DNA of 64,000 bases from DASYLJ01 sp964432595 (GTDB lineage Bacteria > Desulfobacterota > Binatia > DP-6). The position numbers and the translations under genes are program-made. The notes beneath the pieces were generated by a model that searched no databases, had not been told where the DNA came from, and saw only the letters and a list, made by a program, of their open reading frames with translations. This document shows positions 1 to 8,149 of the stretch, in pieces; position 1 is the stretch's first letter, and each line of letters opens with the position of its first letter. Location of the stretch: assembly GCA_964432595.1 (NCBI GenBank), contig CAYSOF010000032.1, positions 1 through 64,000 on the forward strand, written 5' to 3'.

Positions 1-72
1 GCCAGGTAGCTCAGTTGGTAGAGCACGTGACTGAAAATCACGGTGTCGGCGGTTCAACTCCGTCCCTGGCCA
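1..72 (+). tRNA. tRNA-Phe (GAA), first base outside the window
   Basis: The cloverleaf folds with anticodon GAA in the loop CTGAAAA and a TTC-containing T loop. Only six bases precede the TA at positions 8-9, so the acceptor 5' strand lacks its first G. The 3' strand CCTGGCC (65-71) pairs with GCCAGG plus one missing G, and base 72 (A) is the discriminator. CCA is not encoded. Confidence 0.95.
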
Positions 73-322
73 TTCGATCAATCGGGTAGTGGCTGCCTCG
101 TCGCGTCGGTGATCGACGTGAGCGGAACGTCAGATCACGGCGGCGCCGCGCATCGCCTGGTACGTGGTCCATCCGCCGGCTCGTCGGCCTCTGCGGCGGT
201 GCCGCTCCCCACGTCGGGGATTCCCATGCCCGCGAAGCGGTCTCCGTCGAGTGCCGAACCATTGCGAAGCGGTCGTCGGGAGCGGCCGCGTGGCCCGACA
301 TGCGTGGTACGCCTCGGTGCAG

Positions 323-2422
323 CTACGTCCGCGCCGGTTCCGGATCGAGCACCGGCACGGACAGCTCCGACGTCGATCGCGACGCCGAGTCGGTCCGCCC
401 GCGCAACCGACGCGCATTCGCGACGACCGCCGCGCTGCTCGTCAGCATCGCGAGCGCCGCGACCAGCGGCGTCAGCGCCCCCGCTGCCGCGAGCGCTACC
501 GCGACGGCGTTGTACCCGAACGCCCACGCTAGGTTCTGCCGCATGACGCGCACCACCCGCCGTGCATGCGCGACGACCCAGGGTACGGCGCGCAGGTCGG
601 TGCCGAGCACGACGACGTCGGCGCCGAGCCGCGTCAGGTCGCTCGCGCCCGCGACGGCGATGCCGACGTCGGCCAGCGCCTGCGCCGGCGCGTCGTTGAT
701 GCCGTCACCGACCATGGCGATCGGGCCGCCGCCCCCGGCGTGCAGCGCGCGTACCAGCGCCAACTTGTCCTCCGGCAACAATCCGACGTGCGCCTCGTTC
801 GGCATCATCACCGACGGCACCACCGCGGTCGCAGTCCCGTCGCCGGTCAGGACCTCCACCGCGATGCCGGCGTCGCGGAGCGACGCCACGGCCTGACGTG
901 CGCCGGGCGCGATGCGTTCGCCGAACCGCAGGACCCCGATCACGCCGTCGTCGGACGCGACGACGACCACCGGCCCATCGTCGTCGGACCGTTCCGGATG
1001 GCCGCCCGCGAAGGCAGCGCTGCCGGCCAGGATGCGACGACCGTCCACGAGGCCGGAGACGCCGCGGCCGGGAAGCACCCGGACGTCGCTCGCCTCGATG
1101 CATGCGACGCCGCGTGCCGCCGCTTCGTTGACGATGGCCTGCGCCAGCGGGTGCCGCACGTCGCGCTCCAGCGCCGCGGCGAGCGCCAGCAGGTCGCCGT
1201 CGCCCTCGACGCGCCGTAGACGGAGATGCCGCTCGGTCAGCGTCCCGGTCTTGTCGAAGAGCACGTGGCGAACGCCCGCCAGCCGCTCGAGGACGGCGCT
1301 GCCGCGCACCACGACGCCGTGGCCGGCCGCCGCCGCCAACCCCACCCAGGCCGCCACCGGCGTCGCGATGCCGAGCGCACACGGGCACGCGACGACGAGG
1401 ACCGCCAGGCCGACGAGGACGCCCCGGTCGATGCCGGCCATCGCCGTCCAGTACGCCCCGGCGCCGATCGCGACCAGTGCGATCACCGGGACCAGCAACG
1501 CGGACACCCGGTCGGCGAGCCGCTGCGCCGCGGACCGCTCCTGCGCCGCGCTCGTCACCAGCCGCTCGATGCGCGCCGCCGCGCTCTCCGCGACGGTGGC
1601 CGTCGCGCGGATCGTGAGCTGCGCGTCGGCGCTGCACGTCCCGCCGTGCACCGTCGAGCCGGGCTCCACCGTCACCGGCGCGCTTTCGCCGGTGAGCATC
1701 GCCTGATCCACGCCCCCGCGGCCCGCGACGACGACGCCGTCGACCGGGATGGCGTCGCCGGCGCCGACGACGAGCAGGTCGCCTGGGACGATCGCCGCGC
1801 AGGCGATCGGCTCGCGCAGCCCGAGATGCAGCCGGACGGCCTCGCGGGACGGTGGCGCCAGCGTCGTCCGGATCGCGGCGCCCGCGTCCGCGCGCGCCTT
1901 GGCTTCGAACCATCGCCCGAGTGTGACCAGCACGAGCAGCATCGCCGCGGTGTCGAAGTACGTCCGGCCGTCGCCCCGGATCACGTGCACGATCGACAGG
2001 GCGACCGCGGCCGCCGTGGCGAGCACGATCAGCAGGTCGCCGTTGGCGCTGCCCGCGCGCAGGCTGCGCCACCCGGCGCCGACGATCGGCCCCCCGAGCA
2101 GCGCCAGCACCGGCAGCGTGAACAGCATCGCAAGCACACGCAGCATGCCGAAGAGCGGGCCGTCGACGGGCCCGGCGGCGTCGCCGTACACCTGCGGGAC
2201 GTACGACGGCATGCTCACCATCATCACGTTCATCGTGAAGAACACCGCGAGCCCGAGACGGATCACGATGGTCGCCGCCACACCCTGGTCGCCGCTCGCG
2301 CCCGTGATCTGGAGGGCGAGGAGGCATCCGAAGCAGCAGACGCGCACGTCGGCGCCGCGCACCGTGCCCGACACCGGATGGCGGCCCAGCGGCAGGCCGC
2401 AGTGTGCGCACGCGTCGGCCAT
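323..2422 (-). CDS. ccoI: CcoI/FixI-type copper-translocating P-type ATPase
   Basis: This 699-residue P1B-type ATPase probably exports copper across the inner membrane for assembly of the neighbouring cbb3 oxidase. The N-terminus has a Cys-rich metal site (CAHCG near residue 5, CCFGC near 30) typical of CcoI/FixI. Next come TM helices, the TGES actuator motif, the CPC copper-site motif (VACPCALG), the phosphorylation motif DKTGTLT and the hinge GDGINDAPA. I chose ATG at 2422 because it directly follows the preceding stop (2425) and begins the Cys-rich domain; an upstream in-frame ATG at 2500 would overlap the previous gene. It is the last gene of the operon that starts at 6281. Confidence 0.9.
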   Translation of the reverse strand: MADACAHCGLPLGRHPVSGTVRGADVRVCCFGCLLALQITGASGDQGVAATIVIRLGLAVFFTMNVMMVSMPSYVPQVYGDAAGPVDGPLFGMLRVLAMLFTLPVLALLGGPIVGAGWRSLRAGSANGDLLIVLATAAAVALSIVHVIRGDGRTYFDTAAMLLVLVTLGRWFEAKARADAGAAIRTTLAPPSREAVRLHLGLREPIACAAIVPGDLLVVGAGDAIPVDGVVVAGRGGVDQAMLTGESAPVTVEPGSTVHGGTCSADAQLTIRATATVAESAAARIERLVTSAAQERSAAQRLADRVSALLVPVIALVAIGAGAYWTAMAGIDRGVLVGLAVLVVACPCALGIATPVAAWVGLAAAAGHGVVVRGSAVLERLAGVRHVLFDKTGTLTERHLRLRRVEGDGDLLALAAALERDVRHPLAQAIVNEAAARGVACIEASDVRVLPGRGVSGLVDGRRILAGSAAFAGGHPERSDDDGPVVVVASDDGVIGVLRFGERIAPGARQAVASLRDAGIAVEVLTGDGTATAVVPSVMMPNEAHVGLLPEDKLALVRALHAGGGGPIAMVGDGINDAPAQALADVGIAVAGASDLTRLGADVVVLGTDLRAVPWVVAHARRVVRVMRQNLAWAFGYNAVAVALAAAGALTPLVAALAMLTSSAAVVANARRLRGRTDSASRSTSELSVPVLDPEPART

Positions 2423-2424
2423 CG

Positions 2425-2634
2425 TCACTCGATCAGGTTGACCACCAGATAGGTCACGCCGAACGCGAAGAAGCCGAGCCAGATGAGTGCCACCCACCAC
2501 GGTACGGGGTTCGCCTCGTAGAGATGCCAGCGCTCGTCCTCGGGCGAGCGGTCGGGCCGCGAGGCCGCCGCCGGACTCTGGCCGCGCGGCGCGACGACGG
2601 GCTGCGCGTCGGGAACGACGACGTGCTCAGCCAC
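2425..2634 (-). CDS. Small membrane protein resembling the N-terminal helix of CcoP
   Basis: The 69-residue protein has a polar, proline-rich N-terminus and one C-terminal TM helix (about residues 43-66). The stretch YEANPVPWW just before the helix resembles the DNPLPRWW segment before the membrane anchor of CcoP, the di-heme subunit of cbb3 oxidase. No heme motif is present. A separate di-heme cytochrome c is encoded four genes upstream, so CcoP may be split here into anchor and heme parts. GTG start at 2634, overlapping the previous gene by 8 bases. It could instead be a CcoQ-like small subunit. Confidence 0.6.
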   Translation of the reverse strand: MAEHVVVPDAQPVVAPRGQSPAAASRPDRSPEDERWHLYEANPVPWWVALIWLGFFAFGVTYLVVNLIE

Positions 2635-2917
2635 GGCGACGTCCCTCCGCGCGCTCGAACGCGTCGTGCATCTCGAGCATGCGCGTCGCCGGCCGCTCGA
2701 TGTCGCGGAAGCGCCCGGTCATCACCGCCCACAGCGTCAGGAACAGCAACGGCAGCATGCCGGTCAGGTAGGTCGTGACGGCCACCGCCCCGAAGCCCGC
2801 CACCTCGTCGCCCGCCATCGTGATGGCGAACTCGACCATCTTGTTGAGGAACGCTCCGCCGGCGATCACCATGACGCCGACCGCGAGCGCGAACACGACG
2901 ATGGTGCGCGTGCGCAT
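2627..2917 (-). CDS. Two-TM membrane protein of the cbb3 operon
   Basis: The 96-residue protein has hydrophobic helices at about residues 6-25 and 44-66 and a charged C-terminal tail. I do not recognise the family. Its ATG (2917) shares a base with the ccoO stop and its end overlaps the CcoP-like gene, so it is surely co-translated with the oxidase genes and may be an accessory or assembly factor. An apparent in-frame extension to 3265 is antisense-free shadow over ccoO and was left out. Confidence 0.65.
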   Translation of the reverse strand: MRTRTIVVFALAVGVMVIAGGAFLNKMVEFAITMAGDEVAGFGAVAVTTYLTGMLPLLFLTLWAVMTGRFRDIERPATRMLEMHDAFERAEGRRRG

Positions 2918-3528
2918 CAGGAGCCTCCGATCCGCTGCGACTCCGGAATCCAGCTCCCGAGCCACTGCAGGTAGGCGACGAGCGCCAGCGCGCGTCGCGT
3001 GGGACGCTGCTGCTCGTCGAAGAACCATGGATACGACGGCATGACGGAGTAGGGCGCCACGCTGCGCGGATCGTAGAGGTGCGCCATGTGCCAGTCGTTC
3101 GAGTGACGGCCCGCGCTGCGGATCAGGTCGGGGCCGACCCGGCGCGTGCCGAACAGGTGGGGCAGGTTCATGTCGTTCTGGTACTCCTCGGGCGTCGACA
3201 CGGGGCCGAAGCGCAGCGACTCGTTCGAGACCGGCCGCACGAACTGGGAGTGGCAGTGCCAGCACGCCTCGGCGATGTAGATCGCCTTGCCCTCGCGCAG
3301 CGCCGTGGCGTGGCTCGCCGGGTCCGGCGTGCCGAACGCCGCCGCGAACTCCGCCGGATAGTCCGTCGCCAGCTCGCGGAACTCTGGGGTCACCGTCGCG
3401 GCCGACTGCTCCACGGTTTCGATCGGCAGATGATGCAGCGTGATCACCGGCATCACGCCCTGCAGGAAGAACCCGAGCAGGAAGGTGATCACGCCCGCGA
3501 TGAGGAAACTCGCTCCGATTCGTTCCAT
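2917..3528 (-). CDS. ccoO: cbb3-type cytochrome c oxidase subunit II
   Basis: CcoO is the membrane-anchored mono-heme cytochrome c subunit that passes electrons to the CcoN core. The 203-residue product has one N-terminal TM helix (about 7-26) and the characteristic heme motif ACWHCHSQFVRPV. Later GxRRVGPDL and a Met within SVMPSYPW fit the CcoO sixth-ligand region. The ATG at 3528 lies one base after the ccoN stop; the ORF could extend 15 codons upstream into ccoN, but that extension is basic and unlike the family. Confidence 0.95.
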   Translation of the reverse strand: MERIGASFLIAGVITFLLGFFLQGVMPVITLHHLPIETVEQSAATVTPEFRELATDYPAEFAAAFGTPDPASHATALREGKAIYIAEACWHCHSQFVRPVSNESLRFGPVSTPEEYQNDMNLPHLFGTRRVGPDLIRSAGRHSNDWHMAHLYDPRSVAPYSVMPSYPWFFDEQQRPTRRALALVAYLQWLGSWIPESQRIGGS

Positions 3529-3529
3529 G

Positions 3530-4912
3530 CTACGCCGCCTCCCGCGTCGGTTCCGGTGTCGCGATCGGCTCACGCGCCGTCGCCCACAGCTCCCAGAGGA
3601 ACAGGCCCTGCCCGGCGACGATCATGATCCCCGCCGCCGTGCGCACCCACCAGAACGGCATCGATGCGACGACGGACTCGCCCCAGTGCGAGAGCGATCC
3701 CCAGCTGAAGCCCTGGACCAGCCCGGCCGCCGTCAGGTCGATGATCATCAGCGCGAGGCCGACGACCGTGAGCCAGTAGTGCGCGGTCAGCAGGCGGGGC
3801 GAGGCCCATGGCCGGCCCACCGCGCGTGGCCACAACTCCACGAAGAAGCCCATGATCCAGAAGCCGAAGACGCCGAACATCACCATGTGCGCGTGCCCGA
3901 CGACCCAGTCGGTGAAGTGGATCACCTTCTGGAAGGTCAGCGTCACCTGGAACGCGCACTGCAGGCACGTGATGCCGTACATGACCATGCCCGTGTAGAA
4001 CCATCGCAGCGCGAGGTTCCCGCGCATCGCGTCGGCGCGGCCGTGCAGCGTGCCGAAGAAGTTGACGAGCACCGTCAGGACGACGACCTCCACGGCGATG
4101 GTCGCGACGACGGCGCCGTACTGCGCGTACATCGGGATGGGGCTCAGCAGGAAGTGATGCACGCCCTGCATCGGATAGAAGAACGCGATGCCCCAGAAGC
4201 CGATGAGCGACAGCGCGTGGCTCCAGATCGGCTTGCGCAGGATCAGCGGCACGAAGAAGTACATGAGGCCCCAGCCGATCGGGGTCACGAACAGCCCGAC
4301 GAGGTCGTGGATGAAGAGGCCCGTGATGGCCGCGCCGGCCGTGCCCGGGACCCAGAACTGCGGCAGGTAGTTGCCCATGAAGTAGACGAGCCCGGTCCAC
4401 GCGAACGCGGCGAGGAAGTACCAGAGGCTCACGTAGAGGCCCGTCTCCGTCGTGCGGAAGATCGGCGTCGCCAGGTTCACGACGAGCAGGACGAGTCCGA
4501 CCATGACGAGCGGATCGACGAAGATCGGCGTCTCGCCCCACTCGATCGCCTGCCCGTAGCCCGCGAGCTGACCGACGATCGTGAGGACCATCACGAGCTG
4601 CCAGGCGCCGAAGACCAGCCAGCCGAGGGCGTCCGAGAGGATGGGCCGCCCGGTGAGCCGCGGGATCGCGAACAGCAGCCCGGCGATGAAGGCGTTGGCG
4701 ATGAAGCCGTACGCCGCCATGTTGGTGTGCACCAGGCGGACGCGCCCCGGCGACAGCCATTCGATGCCACTGAACGGATAGAGGTTGTTGAACTGGAACG
4801 AGTAGGCAAGCCCGCCGAGCAGCGTGACGGCGAAGAAGGTCGCGCTGGCGGTGAGGTGCCAGCGCACCAGGTCCAGGTTCACCAAGGGACGTTGGGCGAC
4901 GGCCGTGGTCAC
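3530..4912 (-). CDS. ccoN: cbb3-type cytochrome c oxidase subunit I
   Basis: CcoN is the catalytic heme-copper subunit that reduces O2 at high affinity. The 460-residue product has about twelve TM helices. Histidines sit in conserved settings: VRLVHTNMAAYG (low-spin heme ligand region), IHDLVGLFVTP and VHHFLLSPIP (CuB/active-site region), and VVGHAHMVMFG. I chose GTG at 4912 because GGAGGT lies seven bases upstream and the protein then begins in family register; it overlaps the cytochrome c stop as GTGA. Confidence 0.95.
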   Translation of the reverse strand: MTTAVAQRPLVNLDLVRWHLTASATFFAVTLLGGLAYSFQFNNLYPFSGIEWLSPGRVRLVHTNMAAYGFIANAFIAGLLFAIPRLTGRPILSDALGWLVFGAWQLVMVLTIVGQLAGYGQAIEWGETPIFVDPLVMVGLVLLVVNLATPIFRTTETGLYVSLWYFLAAFAWTGLVYFMGNYLPQFWVPGTAGAAITGLFIHDLVGLFVTPIGWGLMYFFVPLILRKPIWSHALSLIGFWGIAFFYPMQGVHHFLLSPIPMYAQYGAVVATIAVEVVVLTVLVNFFGTLHGRADAMRGNLALRWFYTGMVMYGITCLQCAFQVTLTFQKVIHFTDWVVGHAHMVMFGVFGFWIMGFFVELWPRAVGRPWASPRLLTAHYWLTVVGLALMIIDLTAAGLVQGFSWGSLSHWGESVVASMPFWWVRTAAGIMIVAGQGLFLWELWATAREPIATPEPTREAA

Positions 4913-5664
4913 GGGGCGACCTCCTTTGCCGCGGGCTGCGCGGGCGTCCGCAGCGAGAGCACGTAGGCGACGAGGTTCCATGCGTCGCCCTCGCGGATGT
5001 TCTCGCCGTCGGGCGCCGCGAAGATGTCCTGATAGGACGGCATGGCGGTGCCGTTCAGCCCGGTCATGAACGTCCGGTAGACGTCCTCGGGCGCGCCACC
5101 GCTCTTCAGCCGACCCTTCGTGAAGTCGAACGGCTTCTGCGGATTGCCCCAGGCGTCGGCGGCGAGCGTGGCCGCGGACGGTCCGTCGCCGCGACCGGTG
5201 TCGCCGTGACACGTGGCGCACTCGAGGAGGCCGTACACCTCCTTGCCGCGCGCGACGGACTCGGCGCTCGACACCGAGCTCGGTGCCCGTGGAATCGCGA
5301 TCGGCTCGCCGGCGCCCTGCGCCGCCCACTCCGGGTAGAACGCCTTGACGCGATGGACGAGCGCCCAGCGCTCGCGATCGGGCAGCAGCGACCACTCCGG
5401 CATCGACGTGCGGTGCACGCCGCGCGTGATCGTGCGGAACAGGTCGTCGTCCGTCGGGAGGGTGCCGGCAGGCGTCGTGCGGAACTTGAAGACGCCCTTC
5501 GTGAAATCACGCGGCTTGACGAGCAGCATCGGCGCCGCGGGTCCGTTGCCGTCGCCGGCGGCGCCGTGACAGCCGGCGCAGTAGCGATCGTAGATCGCCG
5601 TGCCTTCGGGGTCGGCCGCGGCGACGGACGTCACGAGCAGCAGCAGTGCCACCGCGGCTCTCAT
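4909..5664 (-). CDS. Secreted di-heme cytochrome c
   Basis: The 251-residue product starts with a signal peptide (about 1-17, cleavage near VAAA) followed by two class I cytochrome c domains, with heme motifs CAGCH and CATCH each followed by a G-x-GDGP-type loop. Met ligands are likely in HRTSMPEW and GTAMPSYQ. In a cbb3 operon this is the expected place of CcoP, but the protein lacks the CcoP membrane helix; the CcoP-like anchor is encoded separately at 2425-2634. It probably feeds electrons to CcoO/CcoN from the periplasm. ATGA overlaps at both ends. Confidence 0.9.
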   Translation of the reverse strand: MRAAVALLLLVTSVAAADPEGTAIYDRYCAGCHGAAGDGNGPAAPMLLVKPRDFTKGVFKFRTTPAGTLPTDDDLFRTITRGVHRTSMPEWSLLPDRERWALVHRVKAFYPEWAAQGAGEPIAIPRAPSSVSSAESVARGKEVYGLLECATCHGDTGRGDGPSAATLAADAWGNPQKPFDFTKGRLKSGGAPEDVYRTFMTGLNGTAMPSYQDIFAAPDGENIREGDAWNLVAYVLSLRTPAQPAAKEVAP

Positions 5665-6281
5665 GCCGGCACCGCCGGCCGGTAGGGCTCGAAGCGTCCG
5701 AGCGGCTGCAGTACGCCGAGCGTCAGTCCATAGACGAGGTGGGTGAGCACCGCGATCGACGTCGGCATCAGCTCGAGCACATAGGGCTCGCCGACGAGGC
5801 GGGGCTGCAGCCACACCAACACGAGGTGAAAGTTCACGAGCCACATGCACAGGCCGTACGCTCCTCCCAGGATGATCTGCAGCAGGGGTCGATCGGGAAC
5901 GAACTTGTTGACGGTGACGTGGAACACCGCACCCGCGACGGCGCCCACCGAGAAGTGGACCACGGCGACCAGCATAAAGAAGTTGAGATCGCTGGTCGTG
6001 AGCGCCCGCTCGCCGAGGAACACGGTGCCGTACACGCGCAGGATGCGCAGCGGGTCCTGATCGACGACCAGCGAGCCGACGACGTTCACGAGGAAGCTCG
6101 CGAGGCTGCCGAGGATGCCGATCAGCGTCCCGGCGACGACGTAGTAGGTGAGATAGAAGCCCGCCGGCGGCCAGGCCGGTCGTTGGGGCGGCTGCATGGC
6201 CCGCAGCCGCGCTTCGATGGATGAGATCGCCGCACGGTGCTCGTCGATCTCGCGCTCGAGGCGTTGGCGTTCGTCCGACAT
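5661..6281 (-). CDS. Multi-TM membrane protein, first gene of the cbb3 operon
   Basis: The 206-residue protein has a short N-terminal coiled coil (Arg/Glu-rich, about 2-28) and about four to five TM helices. I do not recognise the family; it may be an oxidase-associated subunit. In-frame ATGs exist at 6413, 6293 and 6281. I chose 6281 because the strong -24/-12 element at 6296-6311 then puts +1 about four bases before the codon, as for many genes here. No Shine-Dalgarno is seen. Confidence 0.7.
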   Translation of the reverse strand: MSDERQRLEREIDEHRAAISSIEARLRAMQPPQRPAWPPAGFYLTYYVVAGTLIGILGSLASFLVNVVGSLVVDQDPLRILRVYGTVFLGERALTTSDLNFFMLVAVVHFSVGAVAGAVFHVTVNKFVPDRPLLQIILGGAYGLCMWLVNFHLVLVWLQPRLVGEPYVLELMPTSIAVLTHLVYGLTLGVLQPLGRFEPYRPAVPA

Positions 6282-6295
6282 TGCGGGCCGCATGA

Positions 6296-6311
6296 CGCAA
6301 GTGATGTACCA
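6296..6311 (-). promoter_or_regulatory. sigma-54 promoter of the cbb3 operon
   Basis: TGGTACATCACTTGCG, GG-N10-GC spacing. Predicted +1 near 6285, four bases before the ATG at 6281. The 18-bp palindrome at 6340-6357 begins 30 bp upstream of the -24 GG. Confidence 0.75.
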
Positions 6312-6339
6312 ACACGGAATCGCCGCGCATCGGTCGGCG

Positions 6340-6357
6340 ATTCCCGCGCGCGGGAAT
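6340..6357. promoter_or_regulatory. Perfect 18-bp palindrome, putative activator (UAS) site
   Basis: ATTCCCGCGCGCGGGAAT, a perfect inverted repeat between two divergent -24/-12 promoters, 30 bp from the minus-strand -24 GG and 41 bp from the plus-strand one. A second copy of its left part (ATTCCCGCGCGCG) lies at 6371-6383. Confidence 0.7.
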
Positions 6358-6396
6358 CCGTGGCCTGCCAATTCCCGCGCGCGTGGTCCGGCGCGA

Positions 6397-6412
6397 CGGC
6401 ACGCGCCTCGCA
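6397..6412 (+). promoter_or_regulatory. sigma-54 promoter of the 6422 gene
   Basis: CGGCACGCGCCTCGCA, GG-N10-GC; strong -24 half, weaker -12 half. Predicted +1 coincides with the ATG at 6422. UAS 6340-6357 ends 41 bp upstream. Confidence 0.6.
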
Positions 6413-6421
6413 AGGGTCCGC

Positions 6422-6739
6422 ATGTCGTTCGTCTCGCCGTTGCCCGCGACGGGTCCGTGGACCAGCCTCGGCCTCACCCGCGCCGCCTTCTTCGCCGTGT
6501 TGCTCGGGTCGAGCCTCATGTTCCTCGTCGTTCCGAGCCCACTCTGGACGCATCTCCGCGACGGCCACTTCACGCGGCTCGCGGTGAGCTACGCGGTGAT
6601 ACCGGCCGCGATCGCCACGCTGCTCGCGTTGGACGGGCGTCTCACGATGGGTCTGCTGCTGCGCGGGACGCTGGTCCTGGCGCTGTTGAAGCTCGTGCTG
6701 ACGACAGTGCTAATGATGGCGATCGCGCTGGCGCGGTGA
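6422..6739 (+). CDS. Small three-TM membrane protein
   Basis: The 105-residue product has hydrophobic helices at about 20-38, 53-68 and 76-100 and no recognisable motif. It is divergent from the cbb3 operon and convergent with the TauE/SafE-like gene, ending five bases from it. The start at 6422 (MSFVS) was chosen because +1 of the upstream sigma-54 element falls on it; an in-frame ATG at 6383 would lie inside the promoter. Function unknown; co-control with the oxidase operon suggests a respiratory accessory. Confidence 0.6.
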   Translation: MSFVSPLPATGPWTSLGLTRAAFFAVLLGSSLMFLVVPSPLWTHLRDGHFTRLAVSYAVIPAAIATLLALDGRLTMGLLLRGTLVLALLKLVLTTVLMMAIALAR

Positions 6740-6743
6740 ACCG

Positions 6744-7418
6744 TCAGTGATGATGCGCGTGCAGCGTGGCGAGCCCGCGCAGGAGCGTGAACAGGCCGAA
6801 GCCGACGACGAGCAGCCCCGACAGGCGCGCGATCGACGCCCGCACGACGGGGCGCGCCGGCAGGCGAACCGTGCCGAGCGTCAGCATCGCCGGTACGGTT
6901 CCCAGCCCGAACGCAAGCATCACGCTGAGCCCACCGAACGCGCTTCCCGTGGCCACGGCCTGCGCGACGAAGGCGTAGATCAGTTGGCAGGGCAGGAAGG
7001 CGTTGAACACGCCGAGCGCGAGGGGTGCCACCCATGACGGCGAGCGCATGGTGCCACTCAGCAGGCGGCCCAGCGTCGCGTTGACGATCGGCGCCATGAA
7101 CGCCGGTCGCCACGGCAGCAGGCCGAGCATCTCGAGCCCGGCAGCGACGATGATGGCGCCGCCGACGATCGCCAGCGCCCGCTCCATGACGTGCAAGGGG
7201 CCGGCGGCGACGACGGCGGCGCCCGCGCCGCCCGCGACCGCACCGAGGAAGGCCAGCGTGTTCAGCCGGCCGGCATTGTAGAGGAGCTGCCGTCGCATGC
7301 CGGGACCGCCGGCCCGGAGCGCGACCGGAAAGCCGCCGCACATCCCGACGCAATGGAGGGATCCCGCCAGCCCGCCGAGGAACGGGACGAACAGCGGCGC
7401 GACGTCGGCGAGGGACAC
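6744..7418 (-). CDS. TauE/SafE (UreH-like) membrane protein, cytochrome assembly type
   Basis: The 224-residue product has six TM helices and the hallmark HCVGMCGGF early in helix 1, plus FLPCQLIYAF in the second half, as in the SafE/DsbD-like family commonly found in cbb3 clusters and thought to act in copper delivery or thiol-redox assembly. It ends in a His-rich tail (HAHHH). I chose GTG at 7418 because +1 of the sigma-54 element at 7430-7445 lies at 7419; the in-frame ATG at 7517 would be inside and beyond the promoter. Confidence 0.8.
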   Translation of the reverse strand: MSLADVAPLFVPFLGGLAGSLHCVGMCGGFPVALRAGGPGMRRQLLYNAGRLNTLAFLGAVAGGAGAAVVAAGPLHVMERALAIVGGAIIVAAGLEMLGLLPWRPAFMAPIVNATLGRLLSGTMRSPSWVAPLALGVFNAFLPCQLIYAFVAQAVATGSAFGGLSVMLAFGLGTVPAMLTLGTVRLPARPVVRASIARLSGLLVVGFGLFTLLRGLATLHAHHH

Positions 7419-7429
7419 GCGGTCGACCG

Positions 7430-7445
7430 TGCAACCGAAGGGCCA
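7430..7445 (-). promoter_or_regulatory. sigma-54 promoter of the TauE/SafE-like gene
   Basis: TGGCCCTTCGGTTGCA, GG-N10-GC, near consensus. Predicted +1 at 7419, next to GTG 7418, so the mRNA would be leaderless. UAS 7474-7491 begins 30 bp from the -24 GG. Confidence 0.75.
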
Positions 7446-7473
7446 ACGCCCCTGCGCGCGCCCGCCGTCGTCG

Positions 7474-7491
7474 TCTCTCCGAAACGGGAAA
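7474..7491. promoter_or_regulatory. Putative activator site between divergent promoters
   Basis: TCTCTCCGAAACGGGAAA: right half matches the UAS consensus, left half is degenerate. It sits 30 bp from one -24 GG (7444) and 62 bp from the other (7553), the same phased distances as the better sites. Confidence 0.45.
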
Positions 7492-7551
7492 CCGCGAGGC
7501 CCTGGGCTCTCGCACACGCGAACGCTCGTGCCGCCGCGTTCCCTGCGGGCC

Positions 7552-7567
7552 CGGCACGGAATGTGCG
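7552..7567 (+). promoter_or_regulatory. sigma-54 promoter of the CarS-like/ppsA/pfk operon
   Basis: CGGCACGGAATGTGCG, GG-N10-GC with a GGCACGG core. Predicted +1 near 7578, five bases before the ATG at 7583. Confidence 0.6.
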
Positions 7568-7582
7568 ACGTCGACCTGCCGG

Positions 7583-8131
7583 ATGGAAATCCTCCGAGGG
7601 CTGCTCGCGGGGCTGTACTTCTTCGTGCCGGCCTACGTCGCGAACATGGCGCCGGTCCTCGTGAAGGGCCGGTTCACGGCCCTCGATCGGCCGCTCGACG
7701 GCGGCGCGACCGTCCGCGGACGGCGTCTGCTGGGCGATCACAAGACGTGGCGCGGCCTGGTCGCCGGCGTCGTCGCCGGCACGGCCGCGTTCGGTCTGCA
7801 ACGCCTCGTCCACGGGCTCGGCGGCCTGCACGCGCTGTCGCTCGTCGACTACGGCAGCGTCTCGCCGTGGCTCGGCATCCTTCTCGGCTTCGGCGCCATC
7901 GCCGGCGACGCCGTCAAGTCGTTCGCCAAGCGCCAGGTGGGCATCGCGCCCGGCGAGACGTGGCTCGTCTTCGACCAGCTCGACTTCATGGTCGGTGCCT
8001 GGGCGTTCGGCGCGGCAGTCTACGCACCGCCGCTCCGTCTCGTCGTCGCCGTCCTGCCGGGCGTGTTCGTCGGCGCCATCATCACGACGTCGATGGGGTT
8101 CCGTCTGCGTCTCAAGGAGTCGTGGATATAG
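7583..8131 (+). CDS. CDP-archaeol synthase-like (CarS/DUF46) membrane protein
   Basis: The 182-residue protein has about five TM segments and the signature GDAVKSFAKRQVGI, close to the D-x3-SF-x-KR motif of the CarS/CdsA cytidylyltransferase superfamily, which activates lipids with CTP. In bacteria such homologues are of uncertain substrate. It is the first gene of an operon with PEP synthase 18 bases downstream, an odd pairing with no obvious lipid gene nearby. No Shine-Dalgarno is seen; the sigma-54 +1 lies five bases upstream of this ATG. Confidence 0.75.
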   Translation: MEILRGLLAGLYFFVPAYVANMAPVLVKGRFTALDRPLDGGATVRGRRLLGDHKTWRGLVAGVVAGTAAFGLQRLVHGLGGLHALSLVDYGSVSPWLGILLGFGAIAGDAVKSFAKRQVGIAPGETWLVFDQLDFMVGAWAFGAAVYAPPLRLVVAVLPGVFVGAIITTSMGFRLRLKESWI

Positions 8132-8149
8132 CCCGCACGGAGGTTCGTC

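Noticed and set aside
43..546. Open frames between tRNA-Phe and the ATPase
   Set aside because: They overlap the ATPase antisense and have shadow composition.
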